Below are positions 54,824 to 63,798 of a DNA stretch of 64,000 bases, piece by piece (the first letter of the stretch is position 1; each line of letters starts with the position of its first letter). The position numbers were made by a program, and so were the translations under genes. Under the pieces are notes generated by a model. The model searched no databases. It was not told where the DNA came from and saw nothing but the letters and a program-made list of their open reading frames with translations. This DNA comes from Cetobacterium_A somerae. GTDB taxonomy: Bacteria; Fusobacteriota; Fusobacteriia; Fusobacteriales; Fusobacteriaceae. The stretch lies in the NCBI RefSeq assembly GCF_044784365.2, contig NZ_CP173065.2; one strand, written 5' to 3'.

Positions 54824-55880
54824 AATTAAACACCATAATTATATTTATCCAAATTTTAGCTAAAAAATTATAAAAGATATTATTAGTTTCTGATAAAAGA
54901 ATAACAGAAGCCATAGAGCCACTTGATAAATGTTTTATTGATTTTGAATTTTCAGCAATAATTGAAACTCGAATTTTTCCATTGTCTCTAATCCAACGAT
55001 TATCAGTTGGAATATTGACAAGAGAACTAGATGTACTATACCCTTGAGCTAAAATTGGACTTATGTTTTCAACGGTACCTTTAAAAATAATTCCTGGAAT
55101 TCCATCAAATAAAATTAAAGCCCTTCTATCGGGAGTTATTGATTTTATATTTTTTTCTTTTAAATCTACATTAACTTTTAATATATTATCATTTTTTATA
55201 TAAAATAGAGGTGTATTTTCTTTAATCGATGTATTCTGATAAAAATTATCCATAACCACTTCACCATTAATAGGAGAAAGAATAGTTGTATCTTGAAGAT
55301 TAATTCTAGCTTTATCTAGAGCTCCTTCTGCTATTAAAAGCGTAGGAGTAGAATCTTCATTTGTTTTATATTTTGTAAGAAGATTATCTAAAATACCTTC
55401 ACTGTTTTTTAATGTTTTTTCTGATTCAAGAACTTTGGTTCTCATATTGTCTAAATCAATTTCACTAATAAATGATTTTTTATATAAAGATTCAAATTTA
55501 GTAAGTTCTTTTTTATTACGTAAATAGATATTTCGATTTTTTTCAACAATAATTTTATTTTTTTCAATATCACTTTTTAAAGTTTTAATAGAGTCAAGAG
55601 CTTCATTGTATTGTCCTAGTGCAGAAGTGTAAGAAGCTTTATATAGTTTATTATCAACACTAAATAGTGGTTGATGAATATTTACAAATTCACCATTTTT
55701 TACAAAAATTTGATCGACACTGCCAGAAACTTTGCTATAAACTGGAGCAATTTGATATTCCAAAAAGGCTCTAGAAGAGTATGGTATGTTCATCTGGAAA
55801 GTAACGGATAAAAATAAAAAAACTAAAAAACTAAAAAAAATACCTACATAAATTAAAATAGCTTTCTTTTTATAAATCAT
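54813..55880 (-). CDS. HlyD/EmrA-type membrane fusion protein
   Basis: Periplasmic adaptor of 355 residues: an N-terminal TM anchor (AILIYVGIFFSFLVFLFLSVTF), a first biotinyl-lipoyl half (VYSKVSGSVDQIFVKNGEFV), a long coiled-coil hairpin (about 80-180), a second lipoyl half (ILSPINGEVVMD) and a beta-barrel domain. First gene of the operon with the DUF2955-like exporter and marR. No outer-membrane TolC-like gene is adjacent. Confidence 0.88.
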   Translation of the reverse strand: MIYKKKAILIYVGIFFSFLVFLFLSVTFQMNIPYSSRAFLEYQIAPVYSKVSGSVDQIFVKNGEFVNIHQPLFSVDNKLYKASYTSALGQYNEALDSIKTLKSDIEKNKIIVEKNRNIYLRNKKELTKFESLYKKSFISEIDLDNMRTKVLESEKTLKNSEGILDNLLTKYKTNEDSTPTLLIAEGALDKARINLQDTTILSPINGEVVMDNFYQNTSIKENTPLFYIKNDNILKVNVDLKEKNIKSITPDRRALILFDGIPGIIFKGTVENISPILAQGYSTSSSLVNIPTDNRWIRDNGKIRVSIIAENSKSIKHLSSGSMASVILLSETNNIFYNFLAKIWINIIMVFNYVY

Positions 55881-55892
55881 AATATCACTCCT

Positions 55893-55928
55893 AAATTAAA
55901 ATAGTTTCCTAGGAAACTATTTTAATTT
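55893..55928. promoter_or_regulatory. 36-bp perfect palindrome, probable MarR operator
   Basis: AAATTAAAATAGTTTCCT followed by its exact reverse complement AGGAAACTATTTTAATTT. It begins 13 bases upstream of the hlyD-like start codon, next to its ribosome site, so a bound dimer would block the efflux operon. The core TAGTTTCCTAGGAAACTA is the size of a MarR-type site. Confidence 0.7.
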
Positions 55929-55964
55929 TACTATTTTTGGAAAAAAAATACAAGATAAATTTAT

Positions 55965-55993
55965 TTGAATTATTATATTTATCATTATATAAT
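55965..55993 (+). promoter_or_regulatory. Promoter of the polysaccharide cluster
   Basis: TTGAAT (55965-55970), 17-base spacer, TATAAT (55988-55993). Confidence 0.75.
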
Positions 55994-56025
55994 TTAAAAC
56001 AAAATTAAGAATAATAGGAGGAAAA

Positions 56026-56979
56026 GTGTTAAGTGTTATAATTCCAGCTTATAATGTTGAAAAATATATTGAACGATGTGTAAACTCTGTTTTAAATCAA
56101 TATTTAAAAAATATTGAAATTATAGTTATAGATGACGGATCAAAAGATAAAACATCAGATATTTGTTTAAAGATATCTGAAAATAATAAAAATATAATAT
56201 ATAAAAAAGTGCAAAATGGCGGGTGTAGTGCTGCTAGAAATTTAGGAGTTTCAATGGCTAAAGGAAAATATATAGCTTTTTTGGATTCTGATGATTGGGT
56301 AGATTCAGATATGTATATAAATATGATAGAAGAAGCTGAAAAAAATCAAGCAGATATTGTAATATGTGGATTTAAGAAATTAGATGAAAATAAAAATCTT
56401 CTTTCAACAGTTAAAATTCCTAAAAGAAATAATAAAAATGAGTATATAGATTGTACTACAGAGTGGTTTGCATCACCATGTAATAAAATTTATAAAAGAG
56501 ATTTATTAGAAAAAAATAATATTAGATTTTTATTAAATATCTATACTGGTGAGGATATGTTTTTTAATTTTATAAGTTTTTTTTATAGTAAAAATATTAT
56601 TTCTTTAGATGAACCATATTATAATTATTTTATGAACCAAAATTCAGTTTCAAATAATTATAAAAATAGAACAGATATTTATATTGTCATAAGAGAATTA
56701 ATATCTTTTTATAAAAGAAATGGGGTATATAAAGAAAATATAAATAAAATTAGGGAATGCTTTAAATATCATGGTATAATGTATCCCTTTGATGTACTTC
56801 AAAAATTGAGTGAAAATAAAGTTGAAAATTGGAAAAGGTTTTATATAAAGATAAAAGAAGAAATAAATAGATTAAAAGAAATAGAAACTATAGATATAAA
56901 AATATATTACTATTATAGAATTTTTAGATTAAAAATGATGTGGCTTAAGCGATTTAAAAAAATGCTAATAGAAAAATAG
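56026..56979 (+). CDS. Glycosyltransferase family 2
   Basis: 317 residues, GT-A fold inverting glycosyltransferase: VIIPAYNVEKYIERCVNSVLNQ, VIDDGSKDKT, GGCSAARNLGVSMAKGKYIAFLDSDDWV (DxD-type motif) are intact. The C-terminal part is basic and has no TM helix. GTG start with AGGAGG upstream. First of three genes for a surface glycan; the sugar donor is unknown. Confidence 0.92.
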   Translation: MLSVIIPAYNVEKYIERCVNSVLNQYLKNIEIIVIDDGSKDKTSDICLKISENNKNIIYKKVQNGGCSAARNLGVSMAKGKYIAFLDSDDWVDSDMYINMIEEAEKNQADIVICGFKKLDENKNLLSTVKIPKRNNKNEYIDCTTEWFASPCNKIYKRDLLEKNNIRFLLNIYTGEDMFFNFISFFYSKNIISLDEPYYNYFMNQNSVSNNYKNRTDIYIVIRELISFYKRNGVYKENINKIRECFKYHGIMYPFDVLQKLSENKVENWKRFYIKIKEEINRLKEIETIDIKIYYYYRIFRLKMMWLKRFKKMLIEK

Positions 56980-56990
56980 GGTGAGGGACA

Positions 56991-58076
56991 GTGAAAAAAA
57001 TATTAATAAAGGCGTATGCACAACTAAATTTAGGAGATGATCTTTTTATAAAAATGCTTTGTGAAAGATATAAAGATACAGAGTTTTATCTTTTTGCTAC
57101 TCCTGAATATGAAAATTTAAAAGGGATTGAAACAAATAATTTAAAGATTTTATATAATAATACTTTTGCAAAAAAGATATTATTTCGTTTAGGAAGAAAA
57201 TTTGGAGTATATAATATATTAGAGGATTTAAAAGCAAAAGAGTTAGATGGTGTTGTTAATATAGGAGGATCAATTTTTATAGAAAATGATTTTTCAAAAG
57301 AGGACTTTAAAATAAGAGAAAGAAACTTGGAATTTGGAAAAAACTATTTTATTTTAGGAGCAAATTTTGGTCCTTATAAAAGTGAAGCATTTAAAAGTAT
57401 GTATCATGATTTTTTCAAAAAATGTAAGGATGTATGTTTTAGAGAAAGGTATTCATATGAGCTTTTTAAAGATTTAGAAAATGTAAGATTTGGAAAAGAT
57501 ATAGTCTTTAGTCTAAAGCAAGAGACTGTAGCAAAAGAAGATTATGTTTTATTTTCTATAATTTTACCATCAGCAAGGCCAGGTTTTTCTGGAATAGAGT
57601 CAGAGTATTTTAATAGATTGAAAACATTAACTTTAGATATTATAAAAAGTGGAAAAAAAGTTAAATTTATGTCCTTTTGTCAAGGTGAAAAAGACGAAGA
57701 AGCTATAAAAAAATTACTAAATATGATACCAAATGAGCAACATAAATATATTTCTAAATATTTTTATAGAGGAGATATGAATGAAGCATTGGAAATATTA
57801 AATAAAGCTGATAGTATTGTAGCTACAAGATTTCATGCAATGATATTAGGATTTGTTCTTAAAAAAACTGTATTTCCAATAGCGTATAGCAAAAAAATGA
57901 CAAATGTTTTAGAAGATTTAGAGTTTAAGCAAAATTATGCTTCTTTAGAAAATTTACAAGGTTTAAATTTTGAAAAATTTAAAGAGAATGAGGCACTATC
58001 TCCAAACACACTTATAAGAGCAGCTCAGGATGGGGAGAGGCATTTTTTAAAATTAGATGATTTTTTAAGCGAATAG
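56991..58076 (+). CDS. Polysaccharide pyruvyl transferase family protein
   Basis: 361 residues. LGDDLFIKMLCERY at the N-terminus, FILGANFGPYKS, CFRERYSYELFKDL, and the C-terminal SIVATRFHAMILGFVLKKTVFPIAYSKK (H and R of the active site) match the polysaccharide pyruvyl transferase family, which adds ketal pyruvate to surface glycans. Start GTG 56991 follows GAGGGA. Middle gene of the cluster. Confidence 0.88.
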   Translation: MKKILIKAYAQLNLGDDLFIKMLCERYKDTEFYLFATPEYENLKGIETNNLKILYNNTFAKKILFRLGRKFGVYNILEDLKAKELDGVVNIGGSIFIENDFSKEDFKIRERNLEFGKNYFILGANFGPYKSEAFKSMYHDFFKKCKDVCFRERYSYELFKDLENVRFGKDIVFSLKQETVAKEDYVLFSIILPSARPGFSGIESEYFNRLKTLTLDIIKSGKKVKFMSFCQGEKDEEAIKKLLNMIPNEQHKYISKYFYRGDMNEALEILNKADSIVATRFHAMILGFVLKKTVFPIAYSKKMTNVLEDLEFKQNYASLENLQGLNFEKFKENEALSPNTLIRAAQDGERHFLKLDDFLSE

Positions 58077-58084
58077 AGGTTGAT

Positions 58085-59578
58085 ATGGCTAGAAATGAAC
58101 TAAAAATAGGAACGGCTCTTTCAATGATGACAATAATTACAAGTTCGGTTATTCAGATTTTATATACGCCTTTATATATGAAGTATTTAGGGCCAGGAGA
58201 TTACGGAATAAACTCATTGGTTCAATCAATAATGGGATATATATCTATTTTGAACTTAGGATTAGGGAATACAATGCTAAGATATACAACAAGATACAGA
58301 GCTGAAGGAAAAATAGAGGAAGAAAAATCTTTAAACGGAATGTTTTTAGTAATTTTTTCTATTTTAATGACGATAGCTTTTATTATAGGAGTATACATTT
58401 ATATAAATATTGGGAAATTTTTTGGAGAAAGATTTACTTTGGTAGAACTTGAAAAAACAAAAGCGGTATTTATAATATTAGCCTTAAATGTAATTATATC
58501 TTTTCCAATGGGTATTTTTTCTACTAATATAACATCTAGAGAAAAGTTTATATATCAAAGGGGAGTAAAACTTATAACGATTATACTAAATCCTATTGTC
58601 GGAGCAATTTTAATGATAAATGGTTTTGGTTTAATAGCAGTAACTGTTTCAACCGTATGTTTTGCAATATTATCTTATTTCTTTGATATGATTTATGCTT
58701 TTAAATTAGGAATGAAAATAAAATTTTCTAAATTTAATAATGATATTTTAAAAGAGATATTTGTTTACTCATTTTTTATTTTTTTAAATGTATTAATCGA
58801 TCAAATTTATTGGGGAACGGATAGAGTTATAATAGGAAAGTATGTTGGAGTTCAAGGAATTGCAATATACTCTGTTGGAGCAATATTTAATACTCTTTAT
58901 ATGGGATTTGCATCAGCTGTTTCAGGTGTTTTATTTCCAAGAATAAATAGGTTAATAGTAGAAGAAAAGCACCAAGAAGTAGATGACATGTTCTTAAAAA
59001 TTGGAAGATTACAATATATTCTTTTAGGATTAATTTCTTCAGGTTTTATATTATTTGGAAAAGATTTTATAACTTTGTGGGTTGGAAAAGAATATATTGA
59101 AGCATATAACATAGCGTTATGGATAATGATACCATTAACAGTTCCCTTAATTCAAAGTACGGGTGTAAGTATAATGCAGGCTAAAAATATGCATCAATTT
59201 AGATCAATAGTTTATTTTATAATAGCTATTTTAAATTTACTTCTTAGTATTATTTTTGTAAAAAAAGTTGGAGCAATAGGATGTGCAATAGCTACGGGAA
59301 TTTCTTTTATTTTAGGACAAATAATAGTTATGAATATATATTATAAAGTTTCAGTAGGATTAGATATAGTTAAATTTTGGAAAAATATTATAAAAATGTC
59401 AATACCAATGGGAATAGTAATGATATTTGGATATATTTTAAATTATTATTTAATAGAAATTAATTATTTAAATTTCTTGATAAAGATAGGACTTTATACA
59501 ATATCTTACGGAATATTACTTTGGTTTATGGGATTAAATAACTATGAAAAATCCCAAGTTTATATATGGAAAAAGTAA
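58085..59578 (+). CDS. Wzx-type polysaccharide flippase
   Basis: 497 residues, about 14 TM helices, MATE/MVF superfamily. YTPLYMKYLGPGDYGINSLVQS and LGLGNTMLRYTTRYRAEGK near the start, and WGTDRVIIGKYVGVQGIAIYSVG in the middle, are typical of oligosaccharide flippases. It would move the glycan made by the two preceding enzymes across the inner membrane. No polymerase gene is adjacent. Confidence 0.9.
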   Translation: MARNELKIGTALSMMTIITSSVIQILYTPLYMKYLGPGDYGINSLVQSIMGYISILNLGLGNTMLRYTTRYRAEGKIEEEKSLNGMFLVIFSILMTIAFIIGVYIYINIGKFFGERFTLVELEKTKAVFIILALNVIISFPMGIFSTNITSREKFIYQRGVKLITIILNPIVGAILMINGFGLIAVTVSTVCFAILSYFFDMIYAFKLGMKIKFSKFNNDILKEIFVYSFFIFLNVLIDQIYWGTDRVIIGKYVGVQGIAIYSVGAIFNTLYMGFASAVSGVLFPRINRLIVEEKHQEVDDMFLKIGRLQYILLGLISSGFILFGKDFITLWVGKEYIEAYNIALWIMIPLTVPLIQSTGVSIMQAKNMHQFRSIVYFIIAILNLLLSIIFVKKVGAIGCAIATGISFILGQIIVMNIYYKVSVGLDIVKFWKNIIKMSIPMGIVMIFGYILNYYLIEINYLNFLIKIGLYTISYGILLWFMGLNNYEKSQVYIWKK

Positions 59579-59608
59579 AAAAGTGATGTAATTAAACATC
59601 ACTTTTTT
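59577..59608. terminator. Bidirectional terminator
   Basis: AAAAAAGTGATGT / ACATCACTTTTTT stem with 6-base loop between convergent genes. Confidence 0.9.
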
Positions 59609-60140
59609 TATTGGTAATATATTCCTCTGTTAAAAAATGGATTCCTAAAAATAAGATATACCATCCAAAAACAATATAAACAGCTTTATCAGTTAGCAAA
59701 GGTAATACAATGATTAAAGAACCAAATAAAAAATGTAAAAGACCTTTTACAATAACTAAGATTTTTACTTTAGCTTTTGTATTCTCCCAAGATGTAAGTT
59801 TATTGTCTCTACCTAAAATTAAGATTAAACCCTTTAGGCAAAGAAGTCCACCAATATAACTTGTAAAAAACAATTGACTAGTAAAAGTGTTTAAAAGAAT
59901 GATAGCTACAGATATAAGCTCGATTATTCCCTCACCTAGAACAAGCCCCCAATGAAAGTATGGATTTTTTCGATTTGTCATTGAATAGAAAACATGATAT
60001 ATACCATTTAAAAATAAAACAGTACTTAAAATATACTCTATATTTTGATTGAAAAATCCCATATTGCTAATTCCAAGAGCTCCTATTAAAATGTAAAAAA
60101 TTCCTAATGTTAAGAAAAATGATTTAAATTTTATTGCCAT
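59592..60140 (-). CDS. HdeD/DUF308-like membrane protein
   Basis: 182 residues, six TM helices in two sets of three, as in HdeD-family proteins; GLLCLKGLILILG and VFGWYILFLGIHFLTEEYI are repeat-like ends. Function unknown; the E. coli member is tied to acid resistance. AAGGAGAG upstream; single-gene unit. Confidence 0.75.
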   Translation of the reverse strand: MAIKFKSFFLTLGIFYILIGALGISNMGFFNQNIEYILSTVLFLNGIYHVFYSMTNRKNPYFHWGLVLGEGIIELISVAIILLNTFTSQLFFTSYIGGLLCLKGLILILGRDNKLTSWENTKAKVKILVIVKGLLHFLFGSLIIVLPLLTDKAVYIVFGWYILFLGIHFLTEEYITNKKSDV

Positions 60141-60218
60141 TATAAATTCTCTCCTTATAAAGAATAGTTATTGATTGAATTATATCAGAGTTTAGAAAAC
60201 ACTTCAATTAAAAAAAAC

Positions 60219-60247
60219 TTCACATAAATGCGATAGATTGATATAAT
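60219..60247 (+). promoter_or_regulatory. Promoter of the aminotransferase gene
   Basis: TTCACA (60219-60224), 17-base spacer, TATAAT (60242-60247) with extended -10 TGATATAAT. Confidence 0.75.
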
Positions 60248-60275
60248 ATTAAAAAAGTTTTTTTAGGAGGGACAG

Positions 60276-61466
60276 ATGTTTTCAAAAAATATACAAAATT
60301 TAAAAACATCTCCAGTGAGAGAGTTAATACCATATTCAAAAAAGGCTAAGGATGCTGGTGTAGATATAATACATTTAAATATAGGTCAACCAGATTTAGA
60401 AACTCCAAAGGAGTTCTTTGAAGCAATAGAGAATTTTGGAGAGAGAACAATAGCTTATTCGGACTCATCAGGGAGAAAAGAGTTAATAGACTCAATAAAA
60501 AAATACTATAATAATTTAGGAATAAATTATGAAAATGATGAGATATTAATAACCGCAGGTGGAAGTGAAGCATTATTATTTACACTAATGACACTTTTTA
60601 ATGCAGGTGAAGAAGTTTTAATTCCTGAACCATATTATGCAAATTATAACAGTTTTTTTGCTATGTTAGGAATTAAGGTTGTGGGAATTCCTACAAAATT
60701 TGAGGAAAACTTCAAACTTCCAGAAAAAAGTGTAATTGAAAATTTAATTACAGAAAAAACAAAAGCTATAATGTTTTCAAATCCGGGAAATCCTACAGGA
60801 TCAGTTTACTCGAAAGACGAGCTTTTAATGTTAAATGAAATATCAAAAGATAGAAATTTATTTTTAATAAGTGATGAAGTTTACAGAGAATTTATTTATG
60901 ATGGAAAGGATACAGTTAGTTGTGGAACTTTCGTAGATAATTTAGATAGAATAATACTTATAGATTCTATTTCAAAAAGATTTTCAACATGTGGTGCAAG
61001 AGTTGGAACAATATTAAATAAAAATAAAGAGTTTATGTCTTATATTTTAAAGTTATGTCAATCAAGACTATCAATATCAACTCTTGATATGGTTGGAGCA
61101 GAAGCATTATATAGATGTATGGGTAAAGATTACTACGAAGCTGTTAATAAAAAATATATGGAAAGAAGAGATTTCTTATATGAAGGATTAAATAAAATAG
61201 ATGGAGTAGTATTAAATAAGCCAGAAGGAGCGTTTTATTGTATCGTTGAACTTCCTGTAAAAGATGCAACAGATTTTTCTAAGTGGTTATTAGGAGAGTT
61301 TTCATATGACAATTCAACAGTTATGTTAGCACCAGCAAAAGGTTTCTATCAAAATGAAGAGTTAGGATTAAATAAAATTAGAATATCTTATGCTTTAGAA
61401 TTAGATAGATTGGAAAAAGCGATAAAAATAATAGATTTAGGATTAAAAAAATATAATAATAAATAA
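60276..61466 (+). CDS. Class I pyridoxal-phosphate aminotransferase (aspartate type)
   Basis: 396-residue PLP-dependent transaminase of the class I/II fold. INIGQPDLETPKEFFEA, YSDSSGRKELID, AGGSEALLF, EPYYANY, FSNPGNPTGSVY, DEVYREF and the PLP lysine in DSISKRFSTCGARVG are present, along with RISYALE. Aspartate or aromatic aminotransferase is most likely; the exact donor is not decided by sequence. AGGAGGG precedes the ATG. Single-gene unit. Confidence 0.92.
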   Translation: MFSKNIQNLKTSPVRELIPYSKKAKDAGVDIIHLNIGQPDLETPKEFFEAIENFGERTIAYSDSSGRKELIDSIKKYYNNLGINYENDEILITAGGSEALLFTLMTLFNAGEEVLIPEPYYANYNSFFAMLGIKVVGIPTKFEENFKLPEKSVIENLITEKTKAIMFSNPGNPTGSVYSKDELLMLNEISKDRNLFLISDEVYREFIYDGKDTVSCGTFVDNLDRIILIDSISKRFSTCGARVGTILNKNKEFMSYILKLCQSRLSISTLDMVGAEALYRCMGKDYYEAVNKKYMERRDFLYEGLNKIDGVVLNKPEGAFYCIVELPVKDATDFSKWLLGEFSYDNSTVMLAPAKGFYQNEELGLNKIRISYALELDRLEKAIKIIDLGLKKYNNK

Positions 61467-61467
61467 A

Positions 61468-61498
61468 AAAACGCTAGGATTCTAGCGTTTTATTTTTT
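61468..61498. terminator. Bidirectional terminator between aminotransferase and ruvC
   Basis: AAAACGCTAG / CTAGCGTTTT stem, GATT loop, T run on the plus strand and A run upstream. Confidence 0.9.
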
Positions 61499-62065
61499 TA
61501 ATAGAAGTTCTCTAAACTCTTTAGCAGTCATTCGATTACTTTTAATCTCTTTTTCTATTTTTATAGGAGCGGCTACTTTAGGAGTATATAAAGAGTTTGT
61601 AAGAGAGTTAATATGTGTAATAGCTACAGCAATAGCATCAGCAGCATCATCAGGTTTAGGAATCTCTTCTAGCTTTAAGATTTTTTGAACCATAAGTTGT
61701 ACTTGTTTTTTATCTGCTTTACCATAACCAGTAATACCCATTTTAACTTGAAGTGGTGTATAACTCTCTATTTGCAAATTATTTTTTTTTCCAGCTAGGA
61801 TTATAACACCTCTAGCTTGTCCAACGCTAATAACTGTTTTATTATTTTTAAAAAAGAAAAGTTCCTCAACAGCCATGAATTGTGGAGCATAAAAATCTAT
61901 AATCTCTTCAAGTTCATTAAAAATTTGTAAAAGTCTATCTTCCATAGGAAGATTTTTATCTGTGAAAACACATCCGTATTTTATTAAATTAATTTTATTT
62001 TCTTTATAATCTACAATTGAATATCCAACGATTGCAGTACCTGGGTCAATACCTAAAATTCTCAA
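61490..62065 (-). CDS. ruvC: Holliday junction resolvase RuvC
   Basis: Dimeric endonuclease that cuts Holliday junctions with RuvAB. RILGIDPGTAIVGYSIV (first Asp), FMAVEELFFFKNNKT (Glu), YGKADKKQVQLMVQK and PDDAADAIAVAITH (terminal Asps) complete the catalytic tetrad. I start at TTG 62065 (MRILGIDPGT), 7 bases after GAGGTG; the in-frame GTG at 62074 sits inside that ribosome site. 191 residues with a short basic tail. ruvAB are not here. Confidence 0.95.
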   Translation of the reverse strand: MRILGIDPGTAIVGYSIVDYKENKINLIKYGCVFTDKNLPMEDRLLQIFNELEEIIDFYAPQFMAVEELFFFKNNKTVISVGQARGVIILAGKKNNLQIESYTPLQVKMGITGYGKADKKQVQLMVQKILKLEEIPKPDDAADAIAVAITHINSLTNSLYTPKVAAPIKIEKEIKSNRMTAKEFRELLLKK

Positions 62066-62136
62066 AAAAATCACCTCTAAAATAGTTTAGCATGAGATAA
62101 GAAAAAAAACTAGGAGATGTATATAAGTTTAAAAAT

Positions 62137-62147
62137 TATGGTATAAT
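62137..62147 (+). promoter_or_regulatory. Extended -10 promoter of rfaE2-tsaE-tsaB
   Basis: TATGGTATAAT, 38 bases before the start codon; weak -35. Confidence 0.65.
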
Positions 62148-62184
62148 AGAAAACATAAAAAGGTAGCATAATAGGAGAGTATAT

Positions 62185-62646
62185 ATGATTTTAAAAAGAG
62201 CTATGGCAGCGCAAATAATAGAAGAGTTAAAGATGCAAAATAAAAAAGTAGTTTTTACAAATGGGTGTTTTGACATTCTACATGTAGGACATTTAACATA
62301 TTTAAATGAGGCTAAAAGACAAGGGGATATACTTGTTGTTGGAGTAAATTCAGATGCGTCTGTAAAAAGATTAAAAGGTGAAAGTAGACCAATTAATAGT
62401 GAAGTAGATAGAGCTGAAATGCTTTGTGGTTTAAAAGCTGTAGATTATACAGTTATATTTGAAGAAGATACTCCTTGTGAGTTATTAGATGAATTAAAAC
62501 CTTCAATTCATGTAAAAGGAGGAGATTATACAAAAGATGATCTTCCAGAGACAAAAATTGTAGAGAAAAATGGTGGAGAAGTTAGAATTTTAGGATTTGT
62601 AGAGGGGAAGTCTACAACGAACATAGTTAATAAGATACAAGGGTAG
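62185..62646 (+). CDS. rfaE2: D-glycero-beta-D-manno-heptose 1-phosphate adenylyltransferase
   Basis: Last nucleotide-activating step to ADP-heptose for the LPS core; a stand-alone version of the HldE C-terminal domain. VFTNGCFDILHVGHLTYLNEAK has the HxGH motif and GGDYTKDDLPET and EGKSTTNIVNKI (ISTT-like) the second; 153 residues. Its presence implies heptose-containing LPS and hence a diderm. First gene of a unit with tsaE and tsaB. Confidence 0.96.
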   Translation: MILKRAMAAQIIEELKMQNKKVVFTNGCFDILHVGHLTYLNEAKRQGDILVVGVNSDASVKRLKGESRPINSEVDRAEMLCGLKAVDYTVIFEEDTPCELLDELKPSIHVKGGDYTKDDLPETKIVEKNGGEVRILGFVEGKSTTNIVNKIQG

Positions 62647-62653
62647 GTGAATT

Positions 62654-63130
62654 ATGAAAAAAATATTAACATTTGATGAAATTAATATATTAGCTAAAAA
62701 ACTAGCAGATTATGTTTCACCAAATACAGTAGTAGCTCTAATAGGTGATTTAGGAACAGGGAAAACAACGTTTACAAAAACTTTTGCAAAAGCTTTTGGG
62801 ATAATGGACAATTTGAAAAGTCCGACATTTAACTATGTTTTAGAGTACTTGGATGGAAGATTACCTCTTTATCATTTTGATGTATATAGATTAGGAAGTC
62901 CAGAAGAGATTTATGAAATTGGTTATGAAGATTACATAAATAATGATGGAGTAGCTCTTATAGAGTGGGCAAATATAATTGAAAGTGAGTTGCCTAAAAA
63001 ATATATAAAGATAGAGTTTGAATATGCTTTAGATAAAGAAGAGCAAGAGGTCAGAAGCGTTAGCTTAGAGTATATAGGAGATAAAGAAAAAGAGGAGGAG
63101 ATGTTAAAATATGTTGATTTTAGCAATTGA
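62654..63130 (+). CDS. tsaE: tRNA threonylcarbamoyladenosine ATPase TsaE
   Basis: ATPase partner of TsaB/TsaD in making t6A37. Walker A GDLGTGKTTFTK (about residues 31-42), SPTFNYVLEY, LYHFDVYRL and VALIEWANII are present; 158 residues. AGGTGA precedes the ATG. Ends 20 bases inside tsaB, so the two are translationally coupled. Confidence 0.96.
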   Translation: MKKILTFDEINILAKKLADYVSPNTVVALIGDLGTGKTTFTKTFAKAFGIMDNLKSPTFNYVLEYLDGRLPLYHFDVYRLGSPEEIYEIGYEDYINNDGVALIEWANIIESELPKKYIKIEFEYALDKEEQEVRSVSLEYIGDKEKEEEMLKYVDFSN

Positions 63131-63782
63131 TACATCTACAAATATAGGAACAGTAGCTATTTATGATAATAAAAAAGGCGTTGTTGGAGAAATAACTTTG
63201 AATGTAAAGCAAAACCACTCAGCAATAACAATGACAACAATAGATACATTATTTAATTTAACTGGGATAGATAAAAAAGAGATTGATAAAATTGCTGTAA
63301 GTACAGGGCCAGGTTCATTTACTGGAATAAGAATTGGAGTAGGGTTAGCTAAAGGCTTAGCATACGCTTTAAAAAAGCCAATTGCTGGAATAAATGAACT
63401 AGATTTACTTGCGAATACATATAATGGTGATAAAAAAGTTATAGCAATGTTAGATGCAAGAAAGGAAAGAGTATTCTCTGGAGTATATAAGAAAAAGAAT
63501 GATGCCTTTATGTTAGATGGAGAATATATGGCTGAAGAACTAGAGAATATATTAAATATTGTGGATGAAGAAACTGTATTTGTTGGAGATGGAGCATCTA
63601 CATACGAAGATATAATAAGAGAAAAACTAGGAGATAAATGTATATTTATTAAAAAATCTTTAAATATATCTAGAGCTTCTTTATTAGCTGAATTAGCTGA
63701 AAATAAAGAGGATAATTTATTTACTCTTGAGCCATACTATGTAACAAAATCTCAAGCTGAAAGAGAAAAAGAAGGTAAATAA
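63111..63782 (+). CDS. tsaB: tRNA t6A modification protein TsaB
   Basis: ASKHA-fold scaffold/inactive paralogue of TsaD needed for t6A37. LILAIDTSTNIGTVAIYD, VSTGPGSFTGIRIGVGLAKGLAYAL and INELDLLA are diagnostic; 223 residues, normal. GAGGAGGAG lies upstream, inside tsaE. tsaD and tsaC are not in the window. Confidence 0.96.
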   Translation: MLILAIDTSTNIGTVAIYDNKKGVVGEITLNVKQNHSAITMTTIDTLFNLTGIDKKEIDKIAVSTGPGSFTGIRIGVGLAKGLAYALKKPIAGINELDLLANTYNGDKKVIAMLDARKERVFSGVYKKKNDAFMLDGEYMAEELENILNIVDEETVFVGDGASTYEDIIREKLGDKCIFIKKSLNISRASLLAELAENKEDNLFTLEPYYVTKSQAEREKEGK

Positions 63783-63798
63783 ATATCGAGGTGGGCTT

